Notes: a model not told the origin generated them from the sequence alone. DNA of 64,000 nucleotides from Apoda limacodes (GCA_946406115.1 OX291543.1:34994815-35058814); one strand, 5' to 3'. Shown: positions 46,541-59,877, counted from the stretch's first letter. Made by a program: numbers and translations.

Positions 46541-47300
46541 ATTCATTTATTAATGATTCGTTTACCGTTAGGCTACAACCGTTGTTCAATGCCTCGAGTA
46601 CCTTCGACTTACTCTGTTTTTTACAATCATTTATTAATGATACGTTTAACATTAGGCTTTCACCGTTGTTTAATGCCTCGAGTACCTTCGACTTACTCTG
46701 TTTGTTAAAATCATTTATTAATGATACGTTTACGGTTAGGCTATCACCGTTGTTCAATGCCTCGAGTACCTTCGACTTACTCTGTTTTTTACAATCATTT
46801 ATTAATGATACGTTTAACATTAGGCTTTCACCGTTGTTTAATGCCTCGAGTACCTTCGACTTACTCTGTTTGTTAAAATCATTTATTAATGATACGTTTA
46901 CCGTTAGGCTTTTACCGTTGTTTAATGCCTAGAGTACTTTCGACTTGCCCTGTTTGTTACAATCATTTATTAATGATACGTTTACGGTTAGGCTATCACC
47001 GTTGTTCAATACCTCGAGTACCTTCGACTTACTCTGTTTTTTTCAAGCATTTATTAATGATACGTTTAACATTAGGCTTTCACCGTTGTTTAATGCCTCG
47101 AGTACCTTCGACTTACTCTGTTTGTTAAAATCATTTATTAATGATACGTTTACCGTTAGGCTTTTACCGTTTTTTCATGCCTAGAGTACCTTCGACTTAC
47201 TCTGTTTGTTAAAATCATTTATTAATGATACGTTTACCGTTAGGCTTTTACCGTTGTTTCATGCCTAGAGTACCTTCGACTTACTCTGTTTGTTAAAATT
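46541..47300. repeat. 84-bp tandem repeat with alternating unit types
   Basis: About nine units around TCATTTATTAATGATACG, GTTAGGCTTTCACCGTTGTT and GCCTCGAGTACCTTCGACTT. Early units alternate between type A (TTTTTTACAA, TTTAACATTAGG) and type B (TTTGTTAAAA, TTTACGGTTAGG), a 168-bp higher-order period. The unit is 28 codons, so frames are open on both strands (for example FNASSTFDLLC, FINDTFNIRLSPL). No start context or composition suggests a gene. Confidence 0.93.
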
Positions 47301-47533
47301 ACTGATTAAAGGGATCTGCAAAATTAGTTTACAACATTAGAAAATAATCGAAAATGGTTAACTCAATCGGAAGGCAAATCAACCATTTGTGGCTGAGTAA
47401 AAGTTGCCTTGAGCCTAAAACAGGGTATGCACTTAAAGAGCACACTCCTAATAACCCTTCGAGCCGAGACAATCCAAAACTCTCGTTGGAGTATGGCAAG
47501 AAGACTGCTAAGTTCCGCATGAGAGTTTCTTAA

Positions 47534-48190
47534 ATGGCGGTCCTGAATCAACAGCAAGGTCAAGTGGCTATTCTTAGACAAATATATATACAAATATATA
47601 ATCAACATGGTTTTTATAAAGGTTGTTTTGTTGACAGTAGCTTACTATCATTTACTCATGATATTCTTAATGCTATGGACGATGGATGCCAAATAGATGC
47701 TGTGTATACAGATTTTTCAAAAGATTTTTACAAAATTTGTCATAATACCTTGTTAATGAAGCTATGGCGACTTGGGATACATGGAGACCTTCTAAGTTGG
47801 ATGAAATCATATGTAGAAAATAGAAGTCAAGCTGTTGTACTGTCTGGATACATATCCTAATATAAAAGAATAAGTACTGGTGTGCCTCAAGGATCCCATC
47901 TGGGTCCATTATTATTTATTATTTATGTCAATGATATTACTAAAAATATAATAAACTCGAAAATGTTACTATATGCTGACGATACCAAAATTGATAGGTT
48001 AATACGTTACATCAATGATTGTTTTTTCTAACAATCAGATCTAAATAACTTTGAAATCTTTTGTAATGATAATTGCTTTTTTTTAAATCCCGATAAATGT
48101 TATATAATCAGTTTCACAAAAAAGAAAAAAGTTATTAATTATAACTACAATATTTGTAAAAAAAGTGTGGATTTGCCTATATTTATGGTG
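47534..48190 (+). pseudogene. LINE RT remnant, fourth family
   Basis: The frame at 47534-47860 shows HGFYKGCFVDSSLLSFTHDI, then IDAVYTDFSKDFYKICHN (motif A, with the Asp in TDFSK), KLWRLGIHGDLLSWMKSYV and VVLSGYIS followed by a stop. After the stop the same element gives [26 protein letters not shown] and [10 protein letters not shown] with the catalytic YADD. A further stop lies near 48030. The element fades out near 48190. No endonuclease or tail was found. Confidence 0.8.
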
Positions 48191-49369
48191 TAACATCTTG
48201 CTTCTTGCCAAATTTCATGATTTTAGGTCAACGGAAAGTACCTACCCCAGTTTTAGTATTTGATATTAATTTCAACTTGATACCTTTAAGCGTTCTTGAG
48301 TAAAAGCGTCTTGATACACAGACGGACAGAAAGACAACAAAACAACAAAGTAATCTTATATTCCTTTTGAGGTGCGGAGCCCTAAAAAGACTATTCTCGT
48401 AAATGACGTACAAATACCTAATTAAATATTAATTCATTCAAAATAATATATCGCATTTGCTAATAATTTAAGTACTTTTTTAATATCAGCAACAGCATCT
48501 GCTGATACAGTGACAACCTGGATCAGCAGCAACCCTGGTCTGAAGACATAATGCTAATGTAAAAGAAATAGTTTTGTGAGTGGCGACGCGACGCGACGCC
48601 GCCGGCTGAATATTCTTGCACACGTGTAGATAAAATTCATCATATCTGCCCTGAGTCTGTTTGTCTGTCTGACTGTCGATATCAATGCAAGCTATGCCTT
48701 GTTTATTTGGTCATTTAATACCCACAGGTTTACGGTAGTGGTGGTTCTGGATAAAGTGGTATCTACATCATGCGTGGAGATGATTTAAACTTACTTGTGT
48801 TACCCGCATCGTTATGTGGTATAATTCAACAATACTTGTTGTCGAAATGAAAGCTATGGGAAATCAAAAATAGCACCTGAAAGAGCGCACTGTGTTCTCC
48901 ATAATCCAAATGATCTCACGAATTAATCAGCCTCGTCGTCGGAGCGAGAGACGCGCTGGGAGCCAGGACTCGGGACTCGGGAGGTAATTGTACAAGACAG
49001 GATGTCAGCAGTTTATATTTGGACACCCCTGGCTAGTGTGACGTACTAAACGTTCGCGATGGATTTATTTAAAATCAAAGTCAACATATTGTTATTAAAA
49101 TTGACTTTGAAAGATTTTTAAATTGACAAATTAATGTTCTTAATTGTTTTGTTAAAAGAGCTTTGTCCTTCTGTTTGCATTACCCTCCTGTCGTCGTAGT
49201 CGCCGCGTCGTAACACGTGGTCTAGACCGACGACCGACGACTCCCGCACAGAATTAGGTCACACTTGTTGCCTAATTGATTCGAGAACTTATTCACTTTT
49301 GTTATTGTTAATATGGAATAATCAGTGTGCTATTATTTGTCATACGTTTGTTACTTTATTGAATACTCT

Positions 49370-49820
49370 TCTGCCAGCGGCTTCGCCCGCCCAAAAAACA
49401 AACAATCAAATCTTTCCTCTTTAATGGCATAATACATTCGTGTCTGTGAAACCATGGAAACATACCAACAGCAGCGCAACCTACCGGGTCCAATTGTATT
49501 TTTTAATTCATCGAAATCCCCATTAAAAATTTCAACCCAATCGGTTCAGCCGTTAAGAAGTTATGTGAAAAAGGAAGTAATGACGTAATTTAATAATTAA
49601 TAATGTACGAAAGGATAATTCTTACTACCCGTTGTCCTATTGAACGTTTTCCCGTAGGAGTCAAGCATTTTCTCGTAGTATAAGTAGCCTATGTTCATCA
49701 GGGATAATGTCGGCTTCTAATGGTAAAAGAATTTTTCAAATCGGTCCAGTAGTTTCGGAGCCTATTCAATACAAACAAACAATCAAATCTTTCCTCTTTA
49801 TAATATTAGTATAGATGCAG
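49370..49820 (-). repeat. TAATATTATAAA-type repeat, reverse
   Basis: CTGCCAGCGGCTTCGCCCGC at the left, AATCGGTTCAGCCGTTAAGA in the middle, TATAATATTAGTATAGATG at the right. ACAAACAATCAAATCTTTCC occurs at both ends. Confidence 0.75.
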
Positions 49821-49904
49821 GCAAAAAGGTTATTATTCTTTAAATTTTTGGGCACATTCATTTATATTATTATATAAATTATTTTAAAATAAATAACTAG
49901 ATTT

Positions 49905-50188
49905 TGCCAGCGGCTCCGCTCGTCCTAAATTCGGTTATCGGTGTGAAATGTATACGTCAACTTCTTTATCATACTAATGAAGTATGCTATAGGAAGTTGT
50001 AGTTCGTTTAAGCTCGGCTACAGTAATTCCCGCGGGAACTTTTGATTTTTCGAGATAAAAACTATCCTATGTACTTACCCGGGACTCAAACTATCTCCAT
50101 GCCATCTAAAACGATTTAGCAGTTTAAGCGTAAAGAGGTAACAGACAGACAGATAGAATTACTTTCGCATTTATAATATTAGTATGGA
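49905..50188 (-). repeat. TAATATTATAAA-type repeat, reverse, complete
   Basis: From TTTTGCCAGCGGCTCCGCTC to TCGCATTTATAATATTAGTA. It matches the 36555 copies in reverse. Confidence 0.8.
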
Positions 50189-50490
50189 TTAGGTAAACCT
50201 CATACTGTTTTTTTTTATTTTTCCATAGAAACTAAGGCACTTCTCGTTTCATAGTATCAGGGTTTTAATTTAACAAAATCTTTTCCTAGTTTGTACTTAG
50301 ATCCACAGCTGCACAGACATGCGAATTTATAAACTCATATGTGTGGCTGTTTACCTAACAGTTAGATTCCTTTAACTTGCAATGGAAATTAACTTTTGTC
50401 AACGTTCATAAGCAAGGTGGCGTCACAATGGCAGGCTAAATAGCTTTCGGCTCTACATGGTACAACTATAGAGACAGAGGCGTAACCGCA

Positions 50491-50531
50491 ATCTGCACGA
50501 TAAAAAAGAATTAGTTTTTTACCGTGCAGAT
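50491..50531. repeat. Inverted repeat beside the 5S-like block
   Basis: ATCTGCACGATAAAAAA (50491-50507) pairs with TTTTTTACCGTGCAGAT (50515-50531) with one mismatch and a 7-base loop. Confidence 0.8.
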
Positions 50532-50556
50532 TTTAGTTTTAGAATTAGAAGAAAAA

Positions 50557-50622
50557 GCGGTCACCCATCCAAGTACTGACCACGGTCGACGTTGCTTAAC
50601 TTCGCTTATCGTTTCAGATAGA
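50557..50622 (-). ncRNA. 5S rRNA-derived sequence (SINE3-type or pseudogene)
   Basis: The minus strand reads CGAAGTTAAGCAACGTCG, then ACCGTGGTCAGTACTTGGAT and GGGTGACCGC. This corresponds to the central and 3' part of eukaryotic 5S rRNA (GTTAAGCA..GTCGGGC...GTTAGTACTTGGATGGG.GACCGC), including the internal promoter region. The first third and the last bases of 5S are not recognisable, so this is not an intact gene. A 5S-headed SINE, known in animals as SINE3, is the likeliest source. Confidence 0.7.
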
Positions 50623-53600
50623 CACATGCGACTGGGCCACAAGCTTTTCAATTCTCAGAAAATAATTAACTGTAGGTTTCTCGCATAAACTGATACTAAT
50701 TTGACGCACAAAACCCTACAATAAACAATTATTTAAAATTAAAAGCCAACACGAAATCCTATGAAGGACAGTGATGAGGTTCATTCAATTTTGAAAATAC
50801 AGGTATTTACTTAAACGAAAAGAAAATTCGTTCAAAGCGATACCAGCTGATTAATTTCAACGAAAATGTTTAATATTTTAAAGCAGGTATTTTATTTGTT
50901 TCGACTAAAACAAGAGTTTCAGCTTAAAATATCAGATTTTGAGTCATGAATCTAACAAATTCTGTTAAAATTAATGTTTTGTCTAATTCAAAACAATATT
51001 ATCTTAACTGAACATTTCACTGGCTTTGATTTAAGATACAATTATTTTCATCGAAAGATATAGTTTTTAATAAGTGACGTCGCAGGTTTAGGAAGACCAT
51101 GATTTTGGCGCAAAATAAATTATATCAAAGCAAAATTATTTTTTGTTTCAAACGAAGAAAAATAAAATGTTGCATATAAAAATGTATTTATTTTATACAA
51201 GAACATTAACTGTCTTAGGGTAATTAATTTAAGTTTGGTTGATCTAAAACGTACATTTATTTGGTAAAAAAAAATTCTTCATACGAAAAGAAGTTTATCA
51301 ATTTCGATTGATAAAATGAATTTTTTTTTTGGGAAATAATATTGCCTTCTGTGAACAAAATATGTCCAAAATAGTTGGATTTCTTGACTGAATGCAAATT
51401 ATTTTGGTGGAATAGAACTTGGAAACTCCTTTTTTTTTCGTGTGAAACATGCCCACAGTGTGTAACTAGGTGCACAGATGGCCTGGTCGGAACGGGCGTC
51501 ATTGGATCACAGCCTTCCAAACCGAAGAAGATAATATAATAAGGGAGAAAGGTGCCATATCTAATATATCCCCTTTATAGGGGCTATATCCGTTTCACTG
51601 GAATATTCTATACAACTAATCCACATCTAATACCTTTAAACGAGCAATTCTTTTATATATAAACTGCTCCAACGATTTTCAAGAAATTTAGTATGCAGGG
51701 CGTTTCGGGGGCGATAAATCGATCTAGGTAGGTTTCATTTTTAAAAAACGTCGTTTACTCCGTGTTTTCAGGCAAAATGATAAACTGAAAAATATGACTC
51801 TTCCTGACATCTATCGGCGAGTTGTAATACTATTATCTTTACTGACACAGCAACTCTAAAGCTACTTGACAATAGATGGCGTTGTAAAAAAAAACGAGTA
51901 AAGCTTCTTCAAGCTGATGTTTATAATGCATACCAGAAAATGTGAAGCCAGTAAGCGAAACCAAAGTATAGCTCAAGTAACGTACAGATTTTGAGTGGCT
52001 ACAATTGCGTCGAGCATTATTCTGGAGACGTTCCTCTAGATCGACACACTTATATGTCAGTAGATCAAACACCTGACAGCGGTTTCAGACTAAATAATAC
52101 AGCTACGTAAACTTTAAACTTGTAGAGGGCTCTGCTTCAGCGCCGCGCCGTGCATACGGTGCGTGCAATGCGCGCGGGCAGGCCGCCAGCGGTGGTGCCA
52201 TGCACAGGCAGTGCATCCGTGATCGTATGGGGAGACACACGCGCCTGTGATGTCACTAGTGAGCACAAAGATGCGCGGTACACAAATATGTGCGATTTTC
52301 GAAGATTATTTCTTTTAAAAAAACTTTGATGTGTTTGTTTGTTAGACAGATAATGATAGTTCGTTGATTTAATTTTTCGTCTTTGTTTAGATGTTATTCA
52401 CTATTCCAATATGTGAACGACAATTATTGAATGTGATCATTGTGTTTGTATGGTTTTATTTCTAAAATTCAGATGTTCAAGTTCTGAAATGTGTTCGTGC
52501 ACTTGTTATATAATTCTTTCCCTTCTGATATCTCAGTTGCAAATATTGTAATGTACAATCGAATTAACATAATTAACTGCAAAAAAAATCTAGTAAAATT
52601 GCGGAAATACAAATACCTACAGAAACCTACAAGGTGTTTCTTAGATCTTGAGATAACTGACAATGCCGTTTAGTATTACTATTATTATTATTATTTGCAG
52701 CAAACTTTTCGCTTTTGCTGAGTTTTCCAACAAAATATTCTACTTAAATAATGACATAATTATTGTGCGTCATAATAACTAATCCTTTTCCTGAACTGAG
52801 TGTGTAGGCGCTTACTTATATAATTATATATTATTAAAGTTAGTTTTGCCCCTAAACCTTTAACGCAGAATTCTGTTAGTGCCGGATTTAGATATGAGAG
52901 CCACGCGCCGGCGCGCCGTCGTCGCCGTAAGTTTGTCGTATTATCTCATGTACAAACTTTGTGACCCCTTTTTCTCTTAGGGCCTGAATTTTGAAAAATG
53001 CCGAACATACTTTAACACTCTTTTCTAAGCTCTTAAAAAGAGTTAAATTTTTTGAAATGCCAAAATAAGTGTTTTCGATTTGTGTTAAAGTTCATCGATA
53101 CCAAGTTTCTTGTAAATATAAACTACTATTAAAATAAAGGTTCCCAATTAAAAACAAACTATGCCATCCCCTTTCTCCATTTTAGGTTGATTTTGTAAAC
53201 CCCGAAAATCTGCGTTCATGAATTTTTTTAAAGCATATTTACCAAGTTTCTAGTTATTTAAGCATAGAAATATTTTATCCAATACAAACTTTTTTATCGC
53301 CTTTCTCACCTTACGGGTTGAAATAATTAAAACGCCGACAAATATGGTTTCTATTATTTTGCAATCCCATACAAATTTTGCCATCCCTAATGACCCCTAT
53401 TCTCCTGCTCAGGGGTTAAATTCTGCAAAACGCTGAAATGTTTGTTCCATTAACTGCGTTAAAGAGCATTCATTCCCAGTTTCAAGTAAATTTGCTAATT
53501 AATTTGTTATGACCCATAAAAACTCGTAATTTTTAAGCCATGTAGGGGTTTTGAAAATGCTGAAACACTAATTAACCCCCTATGGGATGAAAAAGTATAA

Positions 53601-53949
53601 TTCTTGGTTTTTAATCAAAAGATAACATCAACTTTCATGCATTGAACTTAAAATATATCGAATTTTCATACAAACTTCCATCCCCTATTTCACCTTTCTA
53701 GGAGTCGAATTAGTCTGGGCTGGGCCGAGTCACATCACCGAGTTAGTCAAGTCGTTGACTTTTATATATATAGATATAAAGCTTACTTTAGTACCAACAA
53801 TATTCTTTTTTTAATATAAATCGATTCCTGATAATAAATTTAGGGCCAACAGCGCCGAGGCCGTTGTAATTTTCATTTTCAGACTTAGGCGCTCATATCT
53901 AGTGGAATTCCTAAGGGAACTCATTGATTAACTATGAAAATGTCTAAAT

Positions 53950-54080
53950 TAAGGTGGCAAACAAGCTTACGGTTCGCTTATTTTTCCAAGAACCCCGTAG
54001 TCCTTAGAGAAAACCTTGGCAGGGAGCTCATTCCACAACCCAACCGCGTGAGGAAGGTTTTCTGAAGGCCAATTTTTAAT
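53950..54080 (-). mobile_element. LINE 3' fragment, short
   Basis: AAGGTGGCAAACAAGCTTACGG, followed by CTTGGCAGGGAGCTCATTCC and ACAACCCAA, is the reverse complement of the LINE 3' UTR joined to the WNELPAK coding part. The segment between them is deleted relative to 25185-25380. Confidence 0.72.
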
Positions 54081-55331
54081 TTTTAATCATTTAAGCTTCA
54101 ACAATGAACAATTTCTATTATATTATTATTATTATTATATATAATTTCTATAATACAAAATTCTTACCCGCTTGGGGATGAATTATGCAAAATCTTTTCT
54201 TAGCCTTTTCTGGAGTACGTCATAGGAAGAATCCGCATGCAAAATTTTAAGTTTCTGGTGAACGTACGCTGTATCATTGGAGTTGATAAAAGAGTATCAT
54301 TGGATCAGTCAGTCAGTTTTTTCTTATATATGTATAGAAATTCGGTAATTTTAACATTTTTATTATTTCATAGAGATATGTCGCGAAGGCTACGGCTTAC
54401 GTCGAATCGAACAACTACGATACAATTAATAAACAGTTGACTTCAACAAACAAATAATGACATAGTGCGTGTGCGTCACAATAAATAATTCGTTTCATTT
54501 ATAAAATCACACTCGATTAAAGCATGACCATAACACTTAGTTTTCCCCCTTGTTTCTCGTCCACAAGAGCGGGTCACATGAGCCGTAAATAAATTGAACA
54601 AACCACAACTGTAGGTACCCTTGACAGTATCGAATGCTTTTATTGAATCAACCAAATTTAATTGCACTCACTTGAAATTGTAATGATGTTGACGCTACCG
54701 TTGCCCCGGGCTCGAGAACTTGACAACCAAATTAAGGTAAAAAGAGCTTAAGTAATCTTAACGGTTTAATTATATTAACCGTTTTTATTTATAGCTATTT
54801 ATGTAACAACATTTTTGTCATAAATATTAAAATAATGCTACATTAGATTTTGATTGGCTATAACATAATATTAATATAATATAATAACGTGAATTTATCA
54901 CTAAAATGAAATAGTTTCATTTATTTTTCAAACGAGCATTTGAGCATATCAGATATGGAGAATAATAATTTGTGCGCTAAGGTTTCAATACCTACTTTGT
55001 TAGTACCTAAATTTATTTGTTACAATTGTTCAAAATTCTTTGTTTCACAATTTCACAAAATCTATGTTATGTTCTAGACGAACGTCGTTCTTTATTTGTG
55101 AAATTTTCTGATTTAATGTAGATTTTAACGTGAATTGTGAATAAACTTACGGCGGTAAGTTTGAGGTTTTTAAAATCAATACTACTAATGAAAATTGTTT
55201 TGAACAAAATAAGTTAACTTATTTTTTCAAATATGCAATAATTTTTATTTGACTTCCGTAACGTCACGTAGGTACGACACGCACTTGGTCGGTTTTTTAA
55301 ACATGTCTGCGAAGTGCTGGTACATGAGTTA

Positions 55332-55896
55332 GGCTACTTTCACACGGGCGCATTTTTTCTCGTATACCGTATACGAGATTTTTTGAATATCGAAAATCGA
55401 TCACACGGCATCTATGCGAGAAAATCTCGTATTCGAGACATATTTTTTCCCGTATACCGCAGGGTTTTGCCACCGGGAATGCGAGATTCTCGAAACGATT
55501 TTATCGACTGCGATGCTCAGTGGCGCTTATGTTTACGTTGATTTGTTCACACGGCCAAACTGATTACTCGTATACGATACTCGCGCGGGGACAGGCAGCA
55601 GGCAGTTGTGTTTGTGATGTCTTTGGCGAAGTGGATTGCCAATTACGATCGAGTTATTTATCACGCCTATCAAGGATTGATCCATAATATGGGATAAATT
55701 ATTAGAAAACCATAAAAAAAATGGCGTGCTCTCAACGATTGGCTGTGTGGCGGCTAGCCAAGCGTATCGAATAGATGCTGTGTGAACGGCGGCCACTTAT
55801 ACGGAAAGACCGCATACGTAAAAAAATCGAATGAACCTCGCACCGTGTGTATACGGTAAAATTATCGTATCGAATAGTCGCCTCGTGAAAGTAGCC
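55332..55896. mobile_element. MITE with GGCTACTTTCAC ends and TTA target duplication
   Basis: The left end GGCTACTTTCACACGGGCG (55332) and right end CGCCTCGTGAAAGTAGCC (to 55896) are inverted repeats, with TTA on both sides. A three-base TTA duplication and GGC-starting ends fit PIF/Harbinger. The 565-bp interior is rich in short palindromes and variants of CTCGTATACGAGA and TTTTCTCGTATACCGTATAC, with repeated CACACGGC. The apparent frames at 55314 and 55533 are not credible genes. Confidence 0.7.
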
Positions 55897-57297
55897 TTAT
55901 GCTCATATCCTGCGAGACGAACCGCTCACTGTAACTAACGGTGGCGGTGCTCATTAGTTGACTCACTCCTTTCCCAGACTTAGCTCCTGTCTTGTTTCAC
56001 TCCCATACAGAGAAATGCTTAACCAAACTAACCCTTATGATCGTAATAAAAAAACAAGCACTTAAGGGAATCATTACCTCGACACTGACGACACACGATA
56101 TGTTGCACGATCACGAGAGTTAAAATGAAATTTTACGTTTCTCACAAACTAAAGCTGTAGCGAATTCTGGGACGGTTGAACTAACGTCTAACGTGTATAA
56201 AATTGTTTTAATTCAATGCTTTGGTAACTAGGTGCAATTTTCTAATTTCAAACTTATCTTTATTTTAATAACTTAAGCTGCAAATTATTTAAAACTCGTG
56301 GTGGTGGGGAGACTTAACCATATTTATTTTTATTGTGAAAGTAACAATAAAACACTTTGTAAATGTTAAATATTTAATTTAAATGTATCCTAAATGTTAA
56401 TAACAGTTATTTATCATAAAATTTTAATAAGAACATTGGGTTTCAACAGTCGACATACGTACAAAGTGAAAATGTAACAAAGAAACAATAGACACTTTTA
56501 GATTATACAAAAATATATAAAAATTACTGTAATTGAGCTTCTTATTGGAATAATCAATTTCTAATGTTCGAAAGGTACATGATTTTTGGTTAGATTTTTT
56601 TTTGGTCCTTAGCTGCGCATTCATTGCATATAAAATTTTCACAATCTTTGTCGGTCAACTCAACGCATATTTCGTGAACATATCTCTTGCAGGAAATACA
56701 GAGCCTCATGTCTAAAACTTGTTATGTCTGGCATATCAAACAATACCAACGGCTATCTACATGGAGACCTATCCAATCACCATCACTGGAACTATCAGCA
56801 TATGGAATGGCACCCTCGTCTTTAGATTCGGTGTCACTATTCTGCAGAACTTTATTTACAGTTTTATTACAGAATTTTGATTTTTTTTAATAATTTTGAT
56901 TTTTTTTAATTACCTTATTAGGCGTTGAATCATCCGTGGGACAGTTGAACCGCTGATCGTACCACCCTCACGCATTGTGGATCAAATCTCCCTAACCTAC
57001 CGAATTTCATTTTATTGCGTGTTTTGGGCACGTGGTCAAATCGGTAAACTACAATACGCTAGGTTTTCCAAACTACATTAATTCAATAATTCAACTAAAA
57101 AGGAATCAATTAAAATCTTTTTTTTTCACTTGCAACCACTTAAAACGTGTTCATCTCGCTAAATGTTAAACCGACGTAATGGCATCCAATATGGCGTCGC
57201 ACACGTGACAAGCAATAAACGAGCGTGCAGTTTATAGTTAGCTAACCCGGTAGCACCAAATTTAAAGTGTTTTTTTAACGTGGTTTAACTCTCCTAC

Positions 57298-57350
57298 CTT
57301 TTTTTTAATACCACTAAGGTGGCTAACAAGTCTACGGTCTGCTTGCTTAC
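57298..57350 (-). mobile_element. LINE 3' UTR end fragment
   Basis: TTTTTTTTAATACCACTAAG then GTGGCTAACAAGTCTACGG matches the A-tailed 3' terminus of the copy 3 family in reverse orientation. Only about 50 bases remain. Confidence 0.6.
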
Positions 57351-57411
57351 CTGGTTAAGTCTCCCGGTTTCCCCTATAATAATAAAATAACTCGTCTTGT
57401 TTGCTTAACAC

Positions 57412-57460
57412 TACTAAATCAAAATCAAAAAAGGTTTTTATTCAAGTAGGTTTAGTAAAA
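57412..57460 (-). mobile_element. LINE 3' tail fragment
   Basis: CTAAATCAAAATCAAAAAAG then TTTTTATTCAAGTAGGTTT is the reverse complement of the CCTACTTGAATAAA...TTTGATTTTGA 3' tail found at 41925-41950. Confidence 0.45.
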
Positions 57461-58371
57461 ATTTGACTAACTGATTGAAAAAGGTTAATTTTACTAATTT
57501 CGGTTTGGTGCTTTTATCAAAAATAAGCATCTGAATTATTTTTATTATTTCGAATTTTATGTGTGTGGTAAAAATAACCAATGAGTCAAAACAATAGCAC
57601 CCTTTTAATAACCCTTTTGTATCGGAGGGAAGGGTATTTTTTGTTTTCTGTTCAAAAATTTTTCGTATCTATGAAAACCCAAATACTGACTAGTCAATCG
57701 ACTGTGACACAAACTTGCAGGGAGAGTAACAGACGAAGCGAATTTTCCAAAGGTTTCCGTTTTCAGGGTTCTGTATTTGACTACAGAATTCTAATAACAC
57801 TTAGAATAGCATAGTTTTGAGTTTAAAAATGTAATATGAATTGAATACTTAATTCCGAATCTAAACCTAATTTTTAGCAAATGGGGATTAACATATTTTA
57901 TTATTAGGTAGGTAGAAAAAGTTTTAACTTTACCCAAAGCATCATAACTATTGATTTCACAAATGAAATTCTTAAATATTGTCTTACACTCCGTCGGTAT
58001 CTACCGTCTTAACGGTCCACAGTGCACACAGCTGCGTGCGTTTGATCGGCCCACAGCTCACAGCCCACACATGGCACCGTTTAATTTGTTTTTTCGAGTT
58101 ACTTATTTCTGAACGCAGCTGGCTTTTGTTTTGTTCCTGTTTACAAGCGGGTAGTTTTGTATTTGATTGGGACGAGAGTAAAATTGTTTGACGCCGTCAC
58201 GTCACGTCACGTGTCTGCGCTTTTTTGTTAGTGTAGCTGAAGCTGAAACTGTTACTCAAAAGGCGGCTCGCAAATAAATCTGTCAGTAAATTGTGTGTAC
58301 GCAGTACAAAGCTGGGCCTAAATCTAGAAATAGAACATAATAAATAGGTGATGGTGGTCGTTTAGTATTAG

Positions 58372-58421
58372 ATGTTGTTTGTTCTGTGTTTGGTTGTTTC
58401 AAGTTTACTTAGTGCTAGTGG
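58372..58421 (+). CDS. Possible signal-peptide-encoding first exon
   Basis: An ATG at 58372 opens MLFVLCLVVSSLLSASG, a compact hydrophobic stretch ending in small residues as in a secretory signal peptide. A consensus donor GTAAGTG follows at 58422, leaving phase 2. The preceding region (58190-58371) includes a GC-richer patch with CGTCACGTCACGTCACGTG. No matching acceptor exon was found; exon D starts in phase 0 and does not fit, while exon E would fit by phase only. It could be the first exon of another gene beginning inside this intron, or chance in T-rich sequence. Confidence 0.2.
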
Positions 58422-59850
58422 GTAAGTGTACTATAGGTGTAGTATTTCGTATTACTTACTATGTTTGCAAAGTGACAATAATATACTCCAGTTACATATA
58501 TATTGTTCGATAAAACGCACTATTAGCCTCGTCTAAACATAATTAGTGTGTGTGCCGAAAGTGCGAACTTGCACTTTTGTTGATAGACGGTATGCGTATG
58601 ATGATAAGAGTAAGGTTAGGTATAGTTAGGTACTTCAAACCTCTGTTCTACCTAACATATAGATAGAGCACGCGCCTCGGTTCGGTTCTAAACTATATTC
58701 AATTATGTAATTTTTGATTCTTGATATTGACATACCTGTAGGTATTAATTAATTCTTATTTCTTTCATGCTGCTATACCAACTTAAATATTCACTAAATA
58801 TAAGCGGGAGGTAAAAATAGGTAACAGTAACAAAGCAATAATTTAAATAGTTGTATCATCATTAATAAACATTGTTAGTAAATATTTACTTTCGATAGAA
58901 AAGCATATCCCTATACACAGATGAGAAAAAAAAGTCGGCGGAGAAGAATTCCTGTTTTTTTTATTGTTTATGTTGCGTAATGGCGTTTTTGTATGGTGTA
59001 AATAATTTTGTATAATATTTTTTTTTAGCCGAAATTTGCCCTTTCCGCCGAATTTGGAATTTCATTTGTGTATAAGGAGATACTTCTCTATCGATTTAAT
59101 TTTTTTTCTGCAAAAATGACGGGTTTACGAGAAGTTAAAAATTACCACATTGTTTAATTATGTTGTACAATCTGTAAGTAAGTAAATAAATAATTATACA
59201 TATAAATGTCTGTCCGTATGTCGAGACCGTGTCCGTAAGCAGTTCTAGCTCATAGGTATACGGAATGAGTGACCGACTTGAAACTTAGATAGTATTTTGT
59301 GTGAAATGTTATTTTAAAACTGAATCATATTTAAATTACGTTTGAGGGGTTGGGGTTCCCATGCATAGGTTATTATTTAGGACCAAAATAAGAATAAAAT
59401 GCTGTTAAGGTGATGGCATACCCAAACGAGTTATGTTTGCAAGAATTTAATTAATTTGGTAACAGTCTTGACTACACTTTTTGACGTGGAAAATATATAA
59501 TATGTTATAGTTCAAACCTAAGTTAAATGGATTTGCTAATATTATAATAATTTGGCTATTAAAATAATTAGAAAAAAAAAATTCTGACACTTTTGTATTT
59601 ATGAATATTGCCAAAATCAAATCTCGCCGGTTACTTAATACTTATTCTATGATTATTAATTTATATTTTATTTTTTTTACTTAAAACTACAAGTAGCCGG
59701 CAAATTTCTGTTTCATATTTTACATATTAGGATACTGAACTATTATTTAAAATGTATCAACAAAAATATTTAATAAGAAATACTGAGTTCGGCAGAGACG
59801 GAGAGTTCCGCAAGTATAGATCAAACAACATCATCATCAAATTTATAGAC

Positions 59851-59877
59851 TTACTTACTTACTTACTTACTTACTTA
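59851..59877. repeat. (ACTT)n microsatellite
   Basis: Six to seven copies of ACTT. Confidence 0.9.

Noticed and set aside
52130..52245. GC-rich coding exon
   Set aside because: GC-rich and repetitive in GTGCAT/GCGCG words, but no good acceptor-donor pair with an open frame that fits the gene phases.
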